From assembly GCA_051209155.1 (NCBI GenBank), contig JBPJGB010000002.1: a stretch of 64,000 bases of DNA. One strand, written 5' to 3'. The notes under the pieces were generated by a model that saw nothing but the letters and a program-made list of their open reading frames with translations, did no database searches and was not told where the DNA came from. Shown in pieces: positions 23,076 through 31,794 of this stretch; within the stretch, counting starts at the first letter, position 1; the number at the start of each line of letters is the position of its first letter. The position numbers and the translations under genes are program-made. This DNA is from Actomonas sp051209155. Lineage in GTDB: Bacteria; Verrucomicrobiota; Verrucomicrobiia; Opitutales; Opitutaceae.

Positions 23076-26000
23076 ATGAATTCAACTTCTCCCCATTCGA
23101 ACTTGGCCGTTGCCGATGAGCGGGCGCGAGGGCTGGCGCGCGGGATCTTCCGCCACGGCCCGTGGCCCGTCTTGGTGGCGCTGGTCATGATCGCCGCGTC
23201 GGCGATTGTTTTTGCCGTGTTGTGGCACGGGGCGGAGCGGGCGGACGAGGTGCGGTTTGACCGGCTGACGGATCAGATTTCCGCCGGTTTCAACACCCGA
23301 CTGACCGCCACGGCCCAGGCCCTGCGCACGGCGAGCGTGGCGGCGGCTTCGGTCGAGACGATGTCGCGGGCAACGTGGATTGATTTTCAGGCCAAGGCGG
23401 AGATCGGCGCAGAGCAGGGCACGGTGGGTTTGGGCTACATCGCGCGGGTAACGCGCGGAGAGGTGGCGGCGCACGAAGCCTGGGTGCGCGAGCGCGGCCT
23501 GCCGGATTATACGGCGCAACTGGGCGGGGAGCATGATCCGCTGTATCTGGTCACCTTTTTTGAACCCCTCGAAACCAATGCCGGGGCAATCGGCATCGAT
23601 GTGGCCGACGGCACCAACCGGCGCGCCGCGGCCGAAACGGCGATGCAGCGCCATGAGGTCGCGATGTCGCGTCGCATTCGGGTGATCGTGGGGGAGCGGA
23701 ACACGCCGGGTTTCCTGTTGTTTTTCCCGGTCTATGCGCGCGGGGCCGCGATCGACACAGTGGAACAACGCGAACAGGCCCTGGTGGGCTGGGTGTATGC
23801 CGCGGTGCGGGTGGACACGCTGGTGGCGCCCCTGCACGCCGGCTTGGAGGATGAGATCGGTTTCAGCATTTACGAGGGCGACACCCTCGCGAGCGGACGT
23901 CTGCTGTGGGCGGCCAGCGAGCGCCGGCTGGGGGATCCGCCGCCGCGCTTCGAGCGCACGACGCGGGTGAGTGTGTTTGGGCAACCGTGGATTCTGGTGA
24001 CGCAGTCGCGGCCCCGGCTGTGGGACAATGCCTCGCACGGCCTCGCCTGGCTGGCGCTGGGCAGCGGTCTGCTGCTGAGCGCGATGGCGTCCCTGCTGGC
24101 GGTGCGGATGAGCGGGAGTCGTCGCGAAGCCGAAAAGCAGGCGGCGCGGGCCGAGGCCGACCTGGCCTTGGCCAACGAACAAACCCGGCGCCTGGCGATG
24201 ATCGCGCGCAACATTCACAACGCGGTCGTCATCACCAACGCCGACGGCGGTATCGATTGGTGCAACGAAGGTTTCACCCGGCTCACCGGTTGGCGGCTGG
24301 AGGAGGTGGCGGGGCGCAAACCGGGGTCGTTCCTGCAGGGGGCGGACACCGATCCCGCGACGGTTCAGGTCATGCGCGACGCCCAGCGGCAGCGACAGCC
24401 GTTCGCGGTGGAGGTGTTGAACTACCATCGGGAGGGACGGCCCTATTGGGTGGCGAGCGAGGCGCAGCCGCTCTTCGACCGCGCCGGCAACCACCAGGGC
24501 TACATGGCCATCCAGAGCGACATCACGGAGCGCAAGAGCACCGCCCTGCAACTGGCGCGGCAGGAGGCGCAGTTACGCTTTGTTTTCGAATCCTCGCCGG
24601 TGGGCATGTCGTGGATGCAGGATGACCGACCGGACCAGCGTTTGGTCAATCCGGCCTATTTGCGCATCACGGGATTGAGCGCCGAGGGCGCGCGCCAGAG
24701 CGGCGCCTTGCGCCACCTGACACATCCCGACGACCAGGAACGGCTGACGGAGTTGGACGCAAAGATGGAGCGCGACCTCATCGATTGCTACGAGGTCGAG
24801 GCGCGATTCCTGCACCCCAGCGGCCGGGTGGTTTGGGCGGAGTATTCCCGGCGTCGTTACGTGGATTCGGCGACCGGTCATCGCCGGGATGTCGCGACCC
24901 TCGTCGACATCACCGCGCTCAAGGAACAGGCGGCGGATCTGCTCGCGGCCAAGGAACAGGCGGAGGAGGCGAACCGGGCCAAGAGTCAGTTCCTGGCGAT
25001 GATGAGTCACGAGATCCGCACGCCGATGAACGGCGTGATCGGCATGGCCTCCATTCTGCTCGAAAGCGACCTCGATCCCGACCAGCGCGAGTTTGCCAGC
25101 ACCATCGCAAGCAGTGGCAGCGATCTGTTGGCGATCATCAATGACATCCTCGACTTCTCAAAAATCGAATCCGGTCACCTCGAGGTGGAGCGCGAACCCT
25201 TTGATCTGATCACCTGTGTGGAGGATGCCGTCGAGATGCTGGCCCTGCGCGCCTCGGAGAAGAAGTTGGAACTGTTGCTGGAGCTCGGGCCCAACCTGCC
25301 GGTGCGGGCGGTCGGCGACGGGCTGCGGCTGCGGCAGATCCTGGTCAACCTGGTGGGCAACGCCGTGAAGTTCACCGAACGAGGTGAGGTGCGGGTCAGT
25401 GTGCAGGTGCGGCCGGTGACGGACAGCCGGCAGGAGTTGCGTTTTGAGGTGCACGACACCGGCATTGGCATCGCGCGGGAGCGGATCCCGCGGCTGTTTG
25501 AAGCGTTCACCCAGGACGATGCCTCGACCACGCGGCGCTACGGCGGCACGGGGCTGGGGTTGCCGATCTGCAAGCGCCTGATCGAGCTGATGGGCGGGGT
25601 GATGTGGTGGAACAGCGAGCCGGGCGAGGGTTCGACGTTTGGCTTTTCGTTGCGCACGCCGATGGAGCCGGGCGGGCGGATGGAGGATCAACCGAAGAAC
25701 ATCGAATTGGCCACCGAGCTCAGCGGTCGATCGATCCTCATCGTCGACGACAACGCCACCAGTCGCCGCATCATCACGGATTTGGCGGAACGTTGTCAGA
25801 TGCAGGCCATGGCCGTGCCCGACGCCACCGCGGCGCTTGAGCTGATCGCGGCCGCACAAACCTACGACCTGGTGGTGGTGGATCACGACCTGGCCGGTGC
25901 ACCCGGTCTGCAGACAGCCCGCCAGTTGCAACAGGCCTGGGCGAACGACGCGCCGCCGATCGCGTTGATGGCACCCCCGATGTATCAAATCGGCGCGGAG

Positions 26001-26552
26001 CACCGGGGGGTGGTCAAACGTGTCATTAAAAAACCCCTACGGCCCTGTCCGACCGCAACGGTTTGGGTCGAGATGCTGCGCGGGCCGGATGGGGCGGCGT
26101 TGCCGCCGTGTCGCCCTGGCACGGAAGCGGTGACGGCCGCGCCGCCGGCGAAGCCGGAGCCCGTTGAGCCGCGGGTGCTCGCGGTGGAGGACAACGCGGT
26201 GAATCTCGAGCTCATCACGATGATGCTCAACACGCTCGGCTACACCTTCGAGCATGTGAACGACGGGGGCACGGTGGTGGAGCATTTGCAGAAGCAACCC
26301 TGCGACATCGTGCTCATGGATGTGCAGATGCCGGGCGTGGACGGTTACGAAGCGACGCGCCGGGTGCGCGACCAGATCGCACCGGAGCAGCAACCCTGGA
26401 TCATCGCCGTGACCGCGAACGCGATGCACGGCGACCGGGATCGCTGCCTGCGCGCCGGCATGGATGACTACGTGAGCAAACCGCTCAAGCTGGCCGACAT
26501 TTCCGGTGCAATGGAGCGGGCGCGAGCAGGTTTGGCCAAACGCCGGGCCTGA
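23076..26552 (+). CDS. Hybrid sensor histidine kinase with CHASE, PAS and two receiver domains
   Basis: A 1158-residue protein: membrane helix at about 28-50, an extracytoplasmic CHASE domain (about 55-315), second helix (about 321-342), coiled coil, two PAS domains (about 370-500 and 510-620), HisKA with phospho-acceptor His645 in MSHEIRTPMNGVIGM, an HATPase domain (LRQILVNLVGNAVKFTERGE; GGTGLGLPICKRL), and two C-terminal receivers. The first (ILIVDDNATSRRI ... VVVDHDLAGAPG) is divergent; the second has Asp1082 in IVLMDVQMPGVDG. CHASE domains bind small ligands. It follows flhA by 200 bases and may be transcribed with it, but a role in motility is only inferred. No output domain is fused. 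Confidence 0.9.
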   Translation: MNSTSPHSNLAVADERARGLARGIFRHGPWPVLVALVMIAASAIVFAVLWHGAERADEVRFDRLTDQISAGFNTRLTATAQALRTASVAAASVETMSRATWIDFQAKAEIGAEQGTVGLGYIARVTRGEVAAHEAWVRERGLPDYTAQLGGEHDPLYLVTFFEPLETNAGAIGIDVADGTNRRAAAETAMQRHEVAMSRRIRVIVGERNTPGFLLFFPVYARGAAIDTVEQREQALVGWVYAAVRVDTLVAPLHAGLEDEIGFSIYEGDTLASGRLLWAASERRLGDPPPRFERTTRVSVFGQPWILVTQSRPRLWDNASHGLAWLALGSGLLLSAMASLLAVRMSGSRREAEKQAARAEADLALANEQTRRLAMIARNIHNAVVITNADGGIDWCNEGFTRLTGWRLEEVAGRKPGSFLQGADTDPATVQVMRDAQRQRQPFAVEVLNYHREGRPYWVASEAQPLFDRAGNHQGYMAIQSDITERKSTALQLARQEAQLRFVFESSPVGMSWMQDDRPDQRLVNPAYLRITGLSAEGARQSGALRHLTHPDDQERLTELDAKMERDLIDCYEVEARFLHPSGRVVWAEYSRRRYVDSATGHRRDVATLVDITALKEQAADLLAAKEQAEEANRAKSQFLAMMSHEIRTPMNGVIGMASILLESDLDPDQREFASTIASSGSDLLAIINDILDFSKIESGHLEVEREPFDLITCVEDAVEMLALRASEKKLELLLELGPNLPVRAVGDGLRLRQILVNLVGNAVKFTERGEVRVSVQVRPVTDSRQELRFEVHDTGIGIARERIPRLFEAFTQDDASTTRRYGGTGLGLPICKRLIELMGGVMWWNSEPGEGSTFGFSLRTPMEPGGRMEDQPKNIELATELSGRSILIVDDNATSRRIITDLAERCQMQAMAVPDATAALELIAAAQTYDLVVVDHDLAGAPGLQTARQLQQAWANDAPPIALMAPPMYQIGAEHRGVVKRVIKKPLRPCPTATVWVEMLRGPDGAALPPCRPGTEAVTAAPPAKPEPVEPRVLAVEDNAVNLELITMMLNTLGYTFEHVNDGGTVVEHLQKQPCDIVLMDVQMPGVDGYEATRRVRDQIAPEQQPWIIAVTANAMHGDRDRCLRAGMDDYVSKPLKLADISGAMERARAGLAKRRA

Positions 26553-26592
26553 GCGCTGTGGCCGCGAGCGTGAGACTGGTGGGGTAAACCGG

Positions 26593-26748
26593 ACCGGGGT
26601 CAGCGACCCCGGCTACAGCGAGGTGCAGAGGGGGAAGGTCCGCCACACGCTCACGCTCGCGGCCACGGGGTTGCGGTGCTTTTGCTGTAGCCGGCCGCGG
26701 TGAGGCCGGGGCGTTTGGCGAGAGCGGGCGCAAGCGCCTCGCCTACAG
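26593..26748. repeat. Cluster of three GTAG palindromes (BIME-like) downstream of the kinase and hemA
   Basis: Three units: CCGGGGTCAGCGACCCCGG then CTACAG (26593-26618, inverted), CTGTAG with CCGGCCGCGGTGAGGCCGG (26685-26709, direct), and GAGGCG-containing hairpin ending CCTACAG (about 26717-26748, inverted). The hemA stop codon TAG (26743-26745) is made by the GTAG head of the third unit. Lying between convergent genes, the hairpins may also act as terminators. Confidence 0.7.
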
Positions 26749-27810
26749 GGGTGGTTGGCCCGTGCTCGTGCCGCCGGGCACCTGCGGTTGGATGGCGTGC
26801 CAGAGGTGCTTGGTCTTTTCCGCGATGATGGCCTCGGCTTTGTCGACCTCGGCGACGCGGGCGAGGCGGTTTTCTTCCGCGATCTTGGCGAGGTCGTCGA
26901 GGTTGTAGAGATAAACGCCCTCGAGGTCGGCCGCGGTTGGTTCGATGTCGCGCGGCAGGGCAAGATCGATGAGGAAGAGGGGCTGGGCGCGGCGCTGGCG
27001 CATGGCGGCGCGGATGGCGGAGGTGGCGAGGATGGCGCCGGGCGCGGCGGTGGCGCAGCAGACGATGTCGAAGTCGGCGAGGTTGGCCTCGATCTGCTCG
27101 TAGGGCAGGGCGGCGGCGCCGAGGCGGGTGGCGAGCGCCATGGCGCGTTCCAGGGTGCGGCTGGCGACGGTGACGTGACGGGCGCCGCGGCTTTGGAAGG
27201 CCTTGGTGGTTTGTTCGCCAATCTCGCCGGCGCCGATGGAGAGGACGCGGGCGTCGTGCAGTTCGCCGAAGATCGTGCGGGCGAGTTCGACGGCGACGTT
27301 GGCCGTGCTCACCTGACCCTCGTTGATGGCGGTGTGGGTGCGCACGTATTTGGCGGCCTGGAAGGCTTTTTGGAAAACGCGGTTGAGGACCGGGCCGGTG
27401 GCGTGGGTCGTCTGGGCGGCGGCGTAGGCGTCCTTCACCTGGCCGAAGATCTCGTTTTCGCCGATGAGCTGGGAGTCGAGCCCGGCGGAGACTTTGACGA
27501 GGTGGCGAATGGCCTCGGGGCCGGTGGCGAGGGCGCGCACCTTGGCGAAGTCGCTCGGGTTGATGCCCTGCACTTCACAAAAGCGGGCGGCGAGGGATTC
27601 GATGGTCGTGCCGGTTTCGGCGACGCCGTAGAACTCGATGCGGTTGCAGGTGTTGAGGATGGCGAATTCGGGCAGGCCGGGCAGGGCGGAGAGTTCCGAG
27701 GCGAAGGCGGGCAGCTTCTCCGGACCGAGCGCCAGTTTCTCGCGCCACTCCAGCGGCGTCGTGTGGTGATTGGCCCCCACGACGAACAAGGTTGATCCAG
27801 TCGTGCTCAC
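26743..27810 (-). CDS. hemA: Glutamyl-tRNA reductase (short form)
   Basis: A 355-residue enzyme making glutamate-1-semialdehyde from glutamyl-tRNA, the first step of C5 tetrapyrrole synthesis. Catalytic Cys55 is in ILNTCNRIEFYG; GENEIFGQVKDAYAAA and the NADPH motif VLSIGAGEIGEQT follow. It is shorter than the usual 410-430, with little of the C-terminal dimerisation domain left after AKIAEENRLARVAEVDKAEA. The GTG start at 27810 overlaps the hemX stop by four bases (GTGA). The frame stays open upstream but that is a shadow of hemX. Confidence 0.93.
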   Translation of the reverse strand: MSTTGSTLFVVGANHHTTPLEWREKLALGPEKLPAFASELSALPGLPEFAILNTCNRIEFYGVAETGTTIESLAARFCEVQGINPSDFAKVRALATGPEAIRHLVKVSAGLDSQLIGENEIFGQVKDAYAAAQTTHATGPVLNRVFQKAFQAAKYVRTHTAINEGQVSTANVAVELARTIFGELHDARVLSIGAGEIGEQTTKAFQSRGARHVTVASRTLERAMALATRLGAAALPYEQIEANLADFDIVCCATAAPGAILATSAIRAAMRQRRAQPLFLIDLALPRDIEPTAADLEGVYLYNLDDLAKIAEENRLARVAEVDKAEAIIAEKTKHLWHAIQPQVPGGTSTGQPPL

Positions 27811-28655
27811 GGGGCGGGGGGGGCTGAAACATCGGCCGGCGAGGCTTCGCGGTGCCGGCTGGAATTCACCGGGGCAAGAGACAGGAGGGCGGCCACGAAG
27901 AGGCCGATGCACCACCAGGCGAGGGTCTTGCCGTAGAGGCGATTGGTCCGGCGCAGCACCCAGATGACGGTGTAGGCGAGCCAGACCCCGAGCGTGGTGA
28001 AGAGTTTGCCGAGGTTGACGGTGTCGGTGTTGGGCAGCCAATGGACCGCGCCGAGCGCCAGCGACGTGGCGAGCAGCAGCGCGCCAAAGCTGAGCAGCCG
28101 CGAGCCGATCGAGTCGAGGTCGCGGATGGCGGGCAGGAAGGAAAAGAAGCCGCTGAGGTTTTTGTTCTTCAGGCTGTAGTTGCGCAGAAGATACATCACG
28201 GAGGTGAGCGCGAGCAGGGCGAAGACGCCGTAGCTGAAGAGGGCGAGAGCGGCGTGAAACTCGATCCACGGGTTGTCGCCGAAGATGTTGGTGCGGCGAG
28301 TGGCATCCCAAGGAGCGATGCCAAGCGACAGCACGGTGAGCACGGCCGCCATCACCGAGGTGAAGTAGCCGAGCAGGCTGAGCCGGAAGGCGGCGCCGAC
28401 GACGAGGTAGAGGGCGGTGGCCGACCAGGCGGTGAACTGGAAGAGCTCGAAGGTGTTGCCGAGGGGGCAGCCCTTGACCTCCATGCCGCGCAGGTAGAGG
28501 CCGAAGGTCTGGAGGGTGAAGCCGGCCGAAACGATGAAATACATCAGTGCCCGCGACTGCTTGCGGTCGCGCAGCAAGGCCACGGTGCCCAGCAGGAAAC
28601 CCGCGAGGTAGCAGGCGGCGGCAATCCAGAGCCAAGTGCGGTCGTCGAAAGTCAT
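27807..28655 (-). CDS. hemX: HemX/CcsA-family cytochrome c assembly membrane protein
   Basis: A 282-residue protein with about eight membrane helices. The conserved block GCPLGNTFELFQFTAWSATA and the segment DNPWIEFHAALALFSYGVFA, which carries the family histidine, are typical of the CcsA/HemX family. In Bacillus HemX lowers HemA levels; CcsA relatives export haem for cytochrome c. Coupling by a four-base overlap with hemA favours the HemX-type role. The ATG at 28655 starts directly in the first helix. Confidence 0.88.
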   Translation of the reverse strand: MTFDDRTWLWIAAACYLAGFLLGTVALLRDRKQSRALMYFIVSAGFTLQTFGLYLRGMEVKGCPLGNTFELFQFTAWSATALYLVVGAAFRLSLLGYFTSVMAAVLTVLSLGIAPWDATRRTNIFGDNPWIEFHAALALFSYGVFALLALTSVMYLLRNYSLKNKNLSGFFSFLPAIRDLDSIGSRLLSFGALLLATSLALGAVHWLPNTDTVNLGKLFTTLGVWLAYTVIWVLRRTNRLYGKTLAWWCIGLFVAALLSLAPVNSSRHREASPADVSAPPAP

Positions 28656-28912
28656 GGCGTGATGCTTACAGGTAAGCCGCGCAATGCAGCCGTGAAGTCA
28701 ATTTTCACAGGAGGTAACAGAGGGCAACAGAGCCGAGCAGACGTGGTTCGTTTTACAGAAGGAAACAAAGGCAAGGAAGCTGGAGGGGCAGGGCTCTTGG
28801 TGTAGGGGGTCAGCGGAGGAATGGCTCTGTTTCCCTCTGTTTCCTCCGGTTAAAAGCAGCTGCGATCGAGTGGCTTCGTTTTCCTTTGTTACCTTCTGTA
28901 AAGAACAGGCCC
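28656..28912. repeat. Nested inverted repeats between hemX and leuA
   Basis: GGAGGTAACAGAGGGCAACA... (28710-28734) matches the reverse complement of 28823-28847 at 23 of 25 bases. A second pair, TTTACAGAAGG-AACAAAGG (about 28755-28780) and its reverse complement (about 28881-28911), overlaps it. Both arms share the motif CAGaAGGnAACnaAGG, so this is one repeat family present four times. The last arm ends at the leuA stop and may terminate leuA transcription. Confidence 0.65.
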
Positions 28913-30577
28913 TCAGCCGGCGAGGGCGCGGTTGATGGCGCTGGCGACGGCCTTGATCGACGCCATGTCGATGCTGCTGTCGATGCCGGCGCCGAAGAGG
29001 GGGGCGCGGTTCTCGGGCTGGATCTGGATGTAGGACACGGCCTGGGCGCGGGCGCCGGAACCGAGCGAGTGCTCGCTGTAGTTGAGGAACTCGAACTGGA
29101 ACACGCCGGCGTCGCGGATGGCGGTGACAAAGGCCGCGATGGGACCGTTGCCGGTGCCGGTGAGCGTGCGCGTCTCGCCGTTGATCTTGAGGTCGGCTTC
29201 GCAGGTGACGTTGCGGTCCTTCTCGGTGGTGCGGAAGTCCACCACTTCGATGGGCGCGGTGCGGTCGAGGTATTCGCCCTGGAAGGCGGCGAGGATGTCG
29301 GCCGAGGTGAGCTCGGTGCCGCGCTCGTCGGCCAGGCGGTTGACGATGGGGCCGAACTCGCGGTGCATCGCCTTGGGCAGGGTGAAACCGTATTCCTGCT
29401 CGAGGATGTAAGCCACGCCGCCTTTGCCCGACTGGGAGTTGATGCGGATGATGGCCTTGTAGTTGCGACCGATGTCGGCCGGATCGATCGGGATGTAGAG
29501 CACGTCCCAGGGCTGGCCGGGGACCTGTTTGTCCCACGACTTCTTGATGGCGTCCTGATGCGAGCCGGAGAAGGCGGTGAAGACCAAGTCGCCGCCGTAG
29601 GGCGAGCGGGCGGGCACCTCCATGCGGGTGGTGCGTTCATAGACCTCGCGGATGTCGTTGAGGTTGGAGAAGTCCAGCCGCGGGTCGATGCCGTGGGTCA
29701 GCATGTTCAACGCGACGGTCACGATGTCCAGGTTGCCGGTGCGTTCGCCATTGCCGAAGAGGGTGCCTTCGACGCGGTCGGCGCCGGCCAGCAAGGCCAA
29801 CTCGGTCGCGGCGACGCCGGTGCCGCGGTCGTTGTGGGTGTGGAGCGACACGATGGTCGCGTCGCGGCGGCTGAGGTGACGGCACATCCACTCGATTTGG
29901 TCGGCGTGGACGTTGGGCGTGGCGTATTCGACGGTGGCCGGCAGGTTGAGGATGATCTTCTTTTCCGGGGTGGGGGCCCAGACGTCGGACACGGCTTCAC
30001 AGATCTCGAGGGCGAAGTCCAACTCGGTGCTGGTGAAGCTCTCGGGCGAATACTCCAACTGCAGGTTCATGCCCTCGGCGATCAACGGCGCGCCGTGCGC
30101 TTTGAGCAGGTGGATGGCGTTGGTCGCGATCTTGACGATGTCGGCGCGCTCGGCGCCGAAGACGTAGTTGCGCTGGGCCGGCGAGGTGGAGTTGTAGAGG
30201 TGGAAGATGACGTTCCGCGCGCCGCGAATCGCTGCACAGGAGCGCGTGATCAGGTCCTCGCGGCATTGGCAGAGGATCTGGATGGAAACATCGGCCGGGA
30301 TGCGGTCCTCCTCGATGAGGCGGCGGCAAAAATCGAACTCGATCTGGGAGGCGGACGGAAAGCCGACCTCGATCTGCTTGAAGCCGATGCGGACCAGCAT
30401 GTCGAAATACTCGAGCTTCTCCGACACGCTCATGGGCTGGGCGAGGGCTTGGTTGCCGTCGCGCAGATCGACGCTGCACCAGATCGGTGCGGCGGTCATG
30501 GTGCGGTTGGGCCACTGGCGGTCGGGCAGGTCGACCACGGGCAGCGGACGGTATTTCGCAGGATTAAAAGCGGACAT
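28913..30577 (-). CDS. leuA: 2-isopropylmalate synthase
   Basis: A 554-residue enzyme condensing acetyl-CoA and 2-ketoisovalerate in the first step of leucine synthesis. The N-terminus RTMTAAPIWCSVDLRDGNQA is that of the long (actinobacterial/fungal-type) IPMS class, with metal ligand Asp and the downstream SLHTHNDRGTG. The C-terminal LeuA allosteric domain (VDFRTTEKDRNVTCEADLKI onward) is present, so leucine feedback is likely. The ATG at 30577 is chosen over an open frame reaching 30697, which would translate leader hairpin sequence. Expression is probably controlled by the upstream leader. Confidence 0.95.
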   Translation of the reverse strand: MSAFNPAKYRPLPVVDLPDRQWPNRTMTAAPIWCSVDLRDGNQALAQPMSVSEKLEYFDMLVRIGFKQIEVGFPSASQIEFDFCRRLIEEDRIPADVSIQILCQCREDLITRSCAAIRGARNVIFHLYNSTSPAQRNYVFGAERADIVKIATNAIHLLKAHGAPLIAEGMNLQLEYSPESFTSTELDFALEICEAVSDVWAPTPEKKIILNLPATVEYATPNVHADQIEWMCRHLSRRDATIVSLHTHNDRGTGVAATELALLAGADRVEGTLFGNGERTGNLDIVTVALNMLTHGIDPRLDFSNLNDIREVYERTTRMEVPARSPYGGDLVFTAFSGSHQDAIKKSWDKQVPGQPWDVLYIPIDPADIGRNYKAIIRINSQSGKGGVAYILEQEYGFTLPKAMHREFGPIVNRLADERGTELTSADILAAFQGEYLDRTAPIEVVDFRTTEKDRNVTCEADLKINGETRTLTGTGNGPIAAFVTAIRDAGVFQFEFLNYSEHSLGSGARAQAVSYIQIQPENRAPLFGAGIDSSIDMASIKAVASAINRALAG

Positions 30578-30643
30578 GGAAAGGGAGGGAAAAAGGGAGG
30601 AGTGAGCGTGAAAGGTGAATGCAGTGGGGAAAAGCCCGCATTT

Positions 30644-30733
30644 CAGCCCTCGCGACGGAGGGAGGGGGCTGCTCGGACAGGAGGGATGGACGCACAATCA
30701 GTCCCGCACGGGGACCCTCTCGGATCGTGCGTC
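30644..30733 (-). promoter_or_regulatory. Structured leuA leader (candidate attenuator hairpins)
   Basis: Immediately after the leader-peptide stop, GACGCACGATC (30733-30723) can pair with GATTGTGCGTC (30699-30689), 10 of 11 positions, enclosing an inner hairpin GTCCC-CGTGC-GGGAC (30715-30701). Further down, CAGCCC (30671-30666) can pair with GGGCTG (30649-30644), followed by GCGGGCTTTT. The arrangement of leader peptide, pause-type hairpin and a GC hairpin with T-rich tail is that of a translation-coupled attenuator. Pairing alternatives were judged by eye only. Confidence 0.55.
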
Positions 30734-30777
30734 TAGCTAAGTCGAAGACGGAGCAGCGTGGTGGCGACGAATCGCAT
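30733..30777 (-). CDS. Leucine-rich leader peptide of leuA
   Basis: Fourteen codons encode MRFVATTLLRLRLS, with four Leu codons (CTG CTC CTT CTT) in the last seven residues and a TAG stop whose G is the first base of the following hairpin. The ATG lies about three bases from the predicted transcription start, so the peptide would be translated from a leaderless or nearly leaderless 5' end. High Leu content directly before a hairpin upstream of a leucine biosynthesis gene is the hallmark of attenuation control. No protein function is expected. Confidence 0.65.
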   Translation of the reverse strand: MRFVATTLLRLRLS

Positions 30778-30786
30778 TACGTGGGG

Positions 30787-30815
30787 GTTATCGGCACAGC
30801 GGGGAATTGAGTCAA
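30787..30815 (-). promoter_or_regulatory. Sigma70-like promoter of leuA
   Basis: TTGACT (-35, 30815-30810) and GATAAC (-10, 30792-30787) are separated by exactly 17 bases on the minus strand. The predicted start near 30780 would give a leader of about 200 bases before leuA, carrying the leader peptide and hairpins. Confidence 0.65.
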
Positions 30816-30880
30816 GGGGCGTAACCGAATTGCCACGGGCGCGTCTTGATTCCCGTGTATGCACTGTTTTGCCTTCGCCT

Positions 30881-31474
30881 ATGTCCGCCGACGCCGAGCT
30901 TTTTGATTACAAAGCTTGTCTCGAGCAGGTGCGGGTGGGTGACCAAGCGGCCGCCCGGGAATTGGTGGAGGCGCTGTATCCGCAGGTCATCAAAATCGTG
31001 CGCCGCCGTCTCCCCCGCTGGGTGGGCGAGGAGGATCTCGCGCAGGAAGTGTTTTTAAAAATGTTCTCCCGACTCGATCAATACCGGGGCGACGTGCCCC
31101 TGCCGCATTGGGTCTCGCGCATCGCGATGACCACGGCGATCGACCACCTGCGCAAACAGCAGCGGCGGCCGGAGCTGCGCTGGGCGGACCTGTCGGAGGA
31201 CGAGGCCACCGTGCTCGATGCGGTCACGGCCGACGACCGGGCCGAGGACGCCGGCGAAGCACTGGCGGCACGGGAGCTCTTGGCCAAGCTGATGGCCCAG
31301 CTTAAACCGGCCGATCAACTGGTTCTCCAACTGCTCGACCTCGAGCAAAAGAGCCTCGTCGAAGTGAGCGAGGAGACCGGCTGGAACACCACCCTGGTCA
31401 AAGTGCGGGCTTTCCGGGCCCGTCGGAAGTTGCAAACCCTACTGAAAAAACTCGAAGCTGAGGAACGAACATGA
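30881..31474 (+). CDS. ECF-type RNA polymerase sigma factor
   Basis: A 197-residue sigma factor with region 2 (DLAQEVFLKMFSRLDQYRGD, HWVSRIAMTTAIDHLRKQ) and region 4 (LKPADQLVLQLLDLEQKSLV, EETGWNTTLVKVRAFRARRK) and no region 1 or 3, the ECF layout. The ATG at 30881 fits; the frame is open from 30758 without similarity. The stop overlaps the ATG of the next gene by four bases. The gene diverges from leuA. Target genes probably include its own operon, as usual for ECF factors. Confidence 0.9.
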   Translation: MSADAELFDYKACLEQVRVGDQAAARELVEALYPQVIKIVRRRLPRWVGEEDLAQEVFLKMFSRLDQYRGDVPLPHWVSRIAMTTAIDHLRKQQRRPELRWADLSEDEATVLDAVTADDRAEDAGEALAARELLAKLMAQLKPADQLVLQLLDLEQKSLVEVSEETGWNTTLVKVRAFRARRKLQTLLKKLEAEERT

Positions 31475-31794
31475 AGCGCAAAGCAACAGAGCTGGAGCGA
31501 TTGCTCGCCCGGGCGCGGGCCGCCCGGCCCGACGACGGTGCAGACGAAGTCGTGCTGGCGCCGCCGGGATTTGCCACGCGGGTCGTGGCGTTGGCCTGGG
31601 CTGATCAGCGCGACGATGTCGCCGGTTCATTGGTTCAGATGCTCGTCACCCATGGCCGCCGCGCCCTGGTGGGCTCGGCCCTGCTGGCCGTGCTCAGCGT
31701 GGCCTTCAACCTGCCGGCGGTGGCTGATGCCATCGAAAGCGATATGCTGGCGGCCGACGATCCCATCACCGTCGTGCTCGACCTCTCCTCATGA
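31471..31794 (+). CDS. Probable anti-sigma factor (small membrane protein)
   Basis: A 107-residue protein with a charged N-terminal half (LERLLARARAARPDDGADEV, ATRVVALAWAD) and one membrane helix (about 64-86, RALVGSALLAVLSVAFNLPA). Its position between an ECF sigma gene and a periplasmic sensor-like gene, with four-base overlaps on both sides, suggests it is the cognate anti-sigma factor. No zinc-binding anti-sigma motif (HxxxCxxC) is seen, so this is inferred from context. Confidence 0.55.
   Translation: MKRKATELERLLARARAARPDDGADEVVLAPPGFATRVVALAWADQRDDVAGSLVQMLVTHGRRALVGSALLAVLSVAFNLPAVADAIESDMLAADDPITVVLDLSS

Noticed and set aside
26743..28635. 630-codon continuous frame covering hemA and hemX
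   Set aside because: Only the part from 27810 matches a protein (HemA); the upstream half is an out-of-frame reading of hemX.
28886..30736. 616-codon plus-strand open frame opposite leuA
   Set aside because: Antisense shadow of leuA with a Gly/Asp/Val-rich translation typical of reversed GC-rich code.
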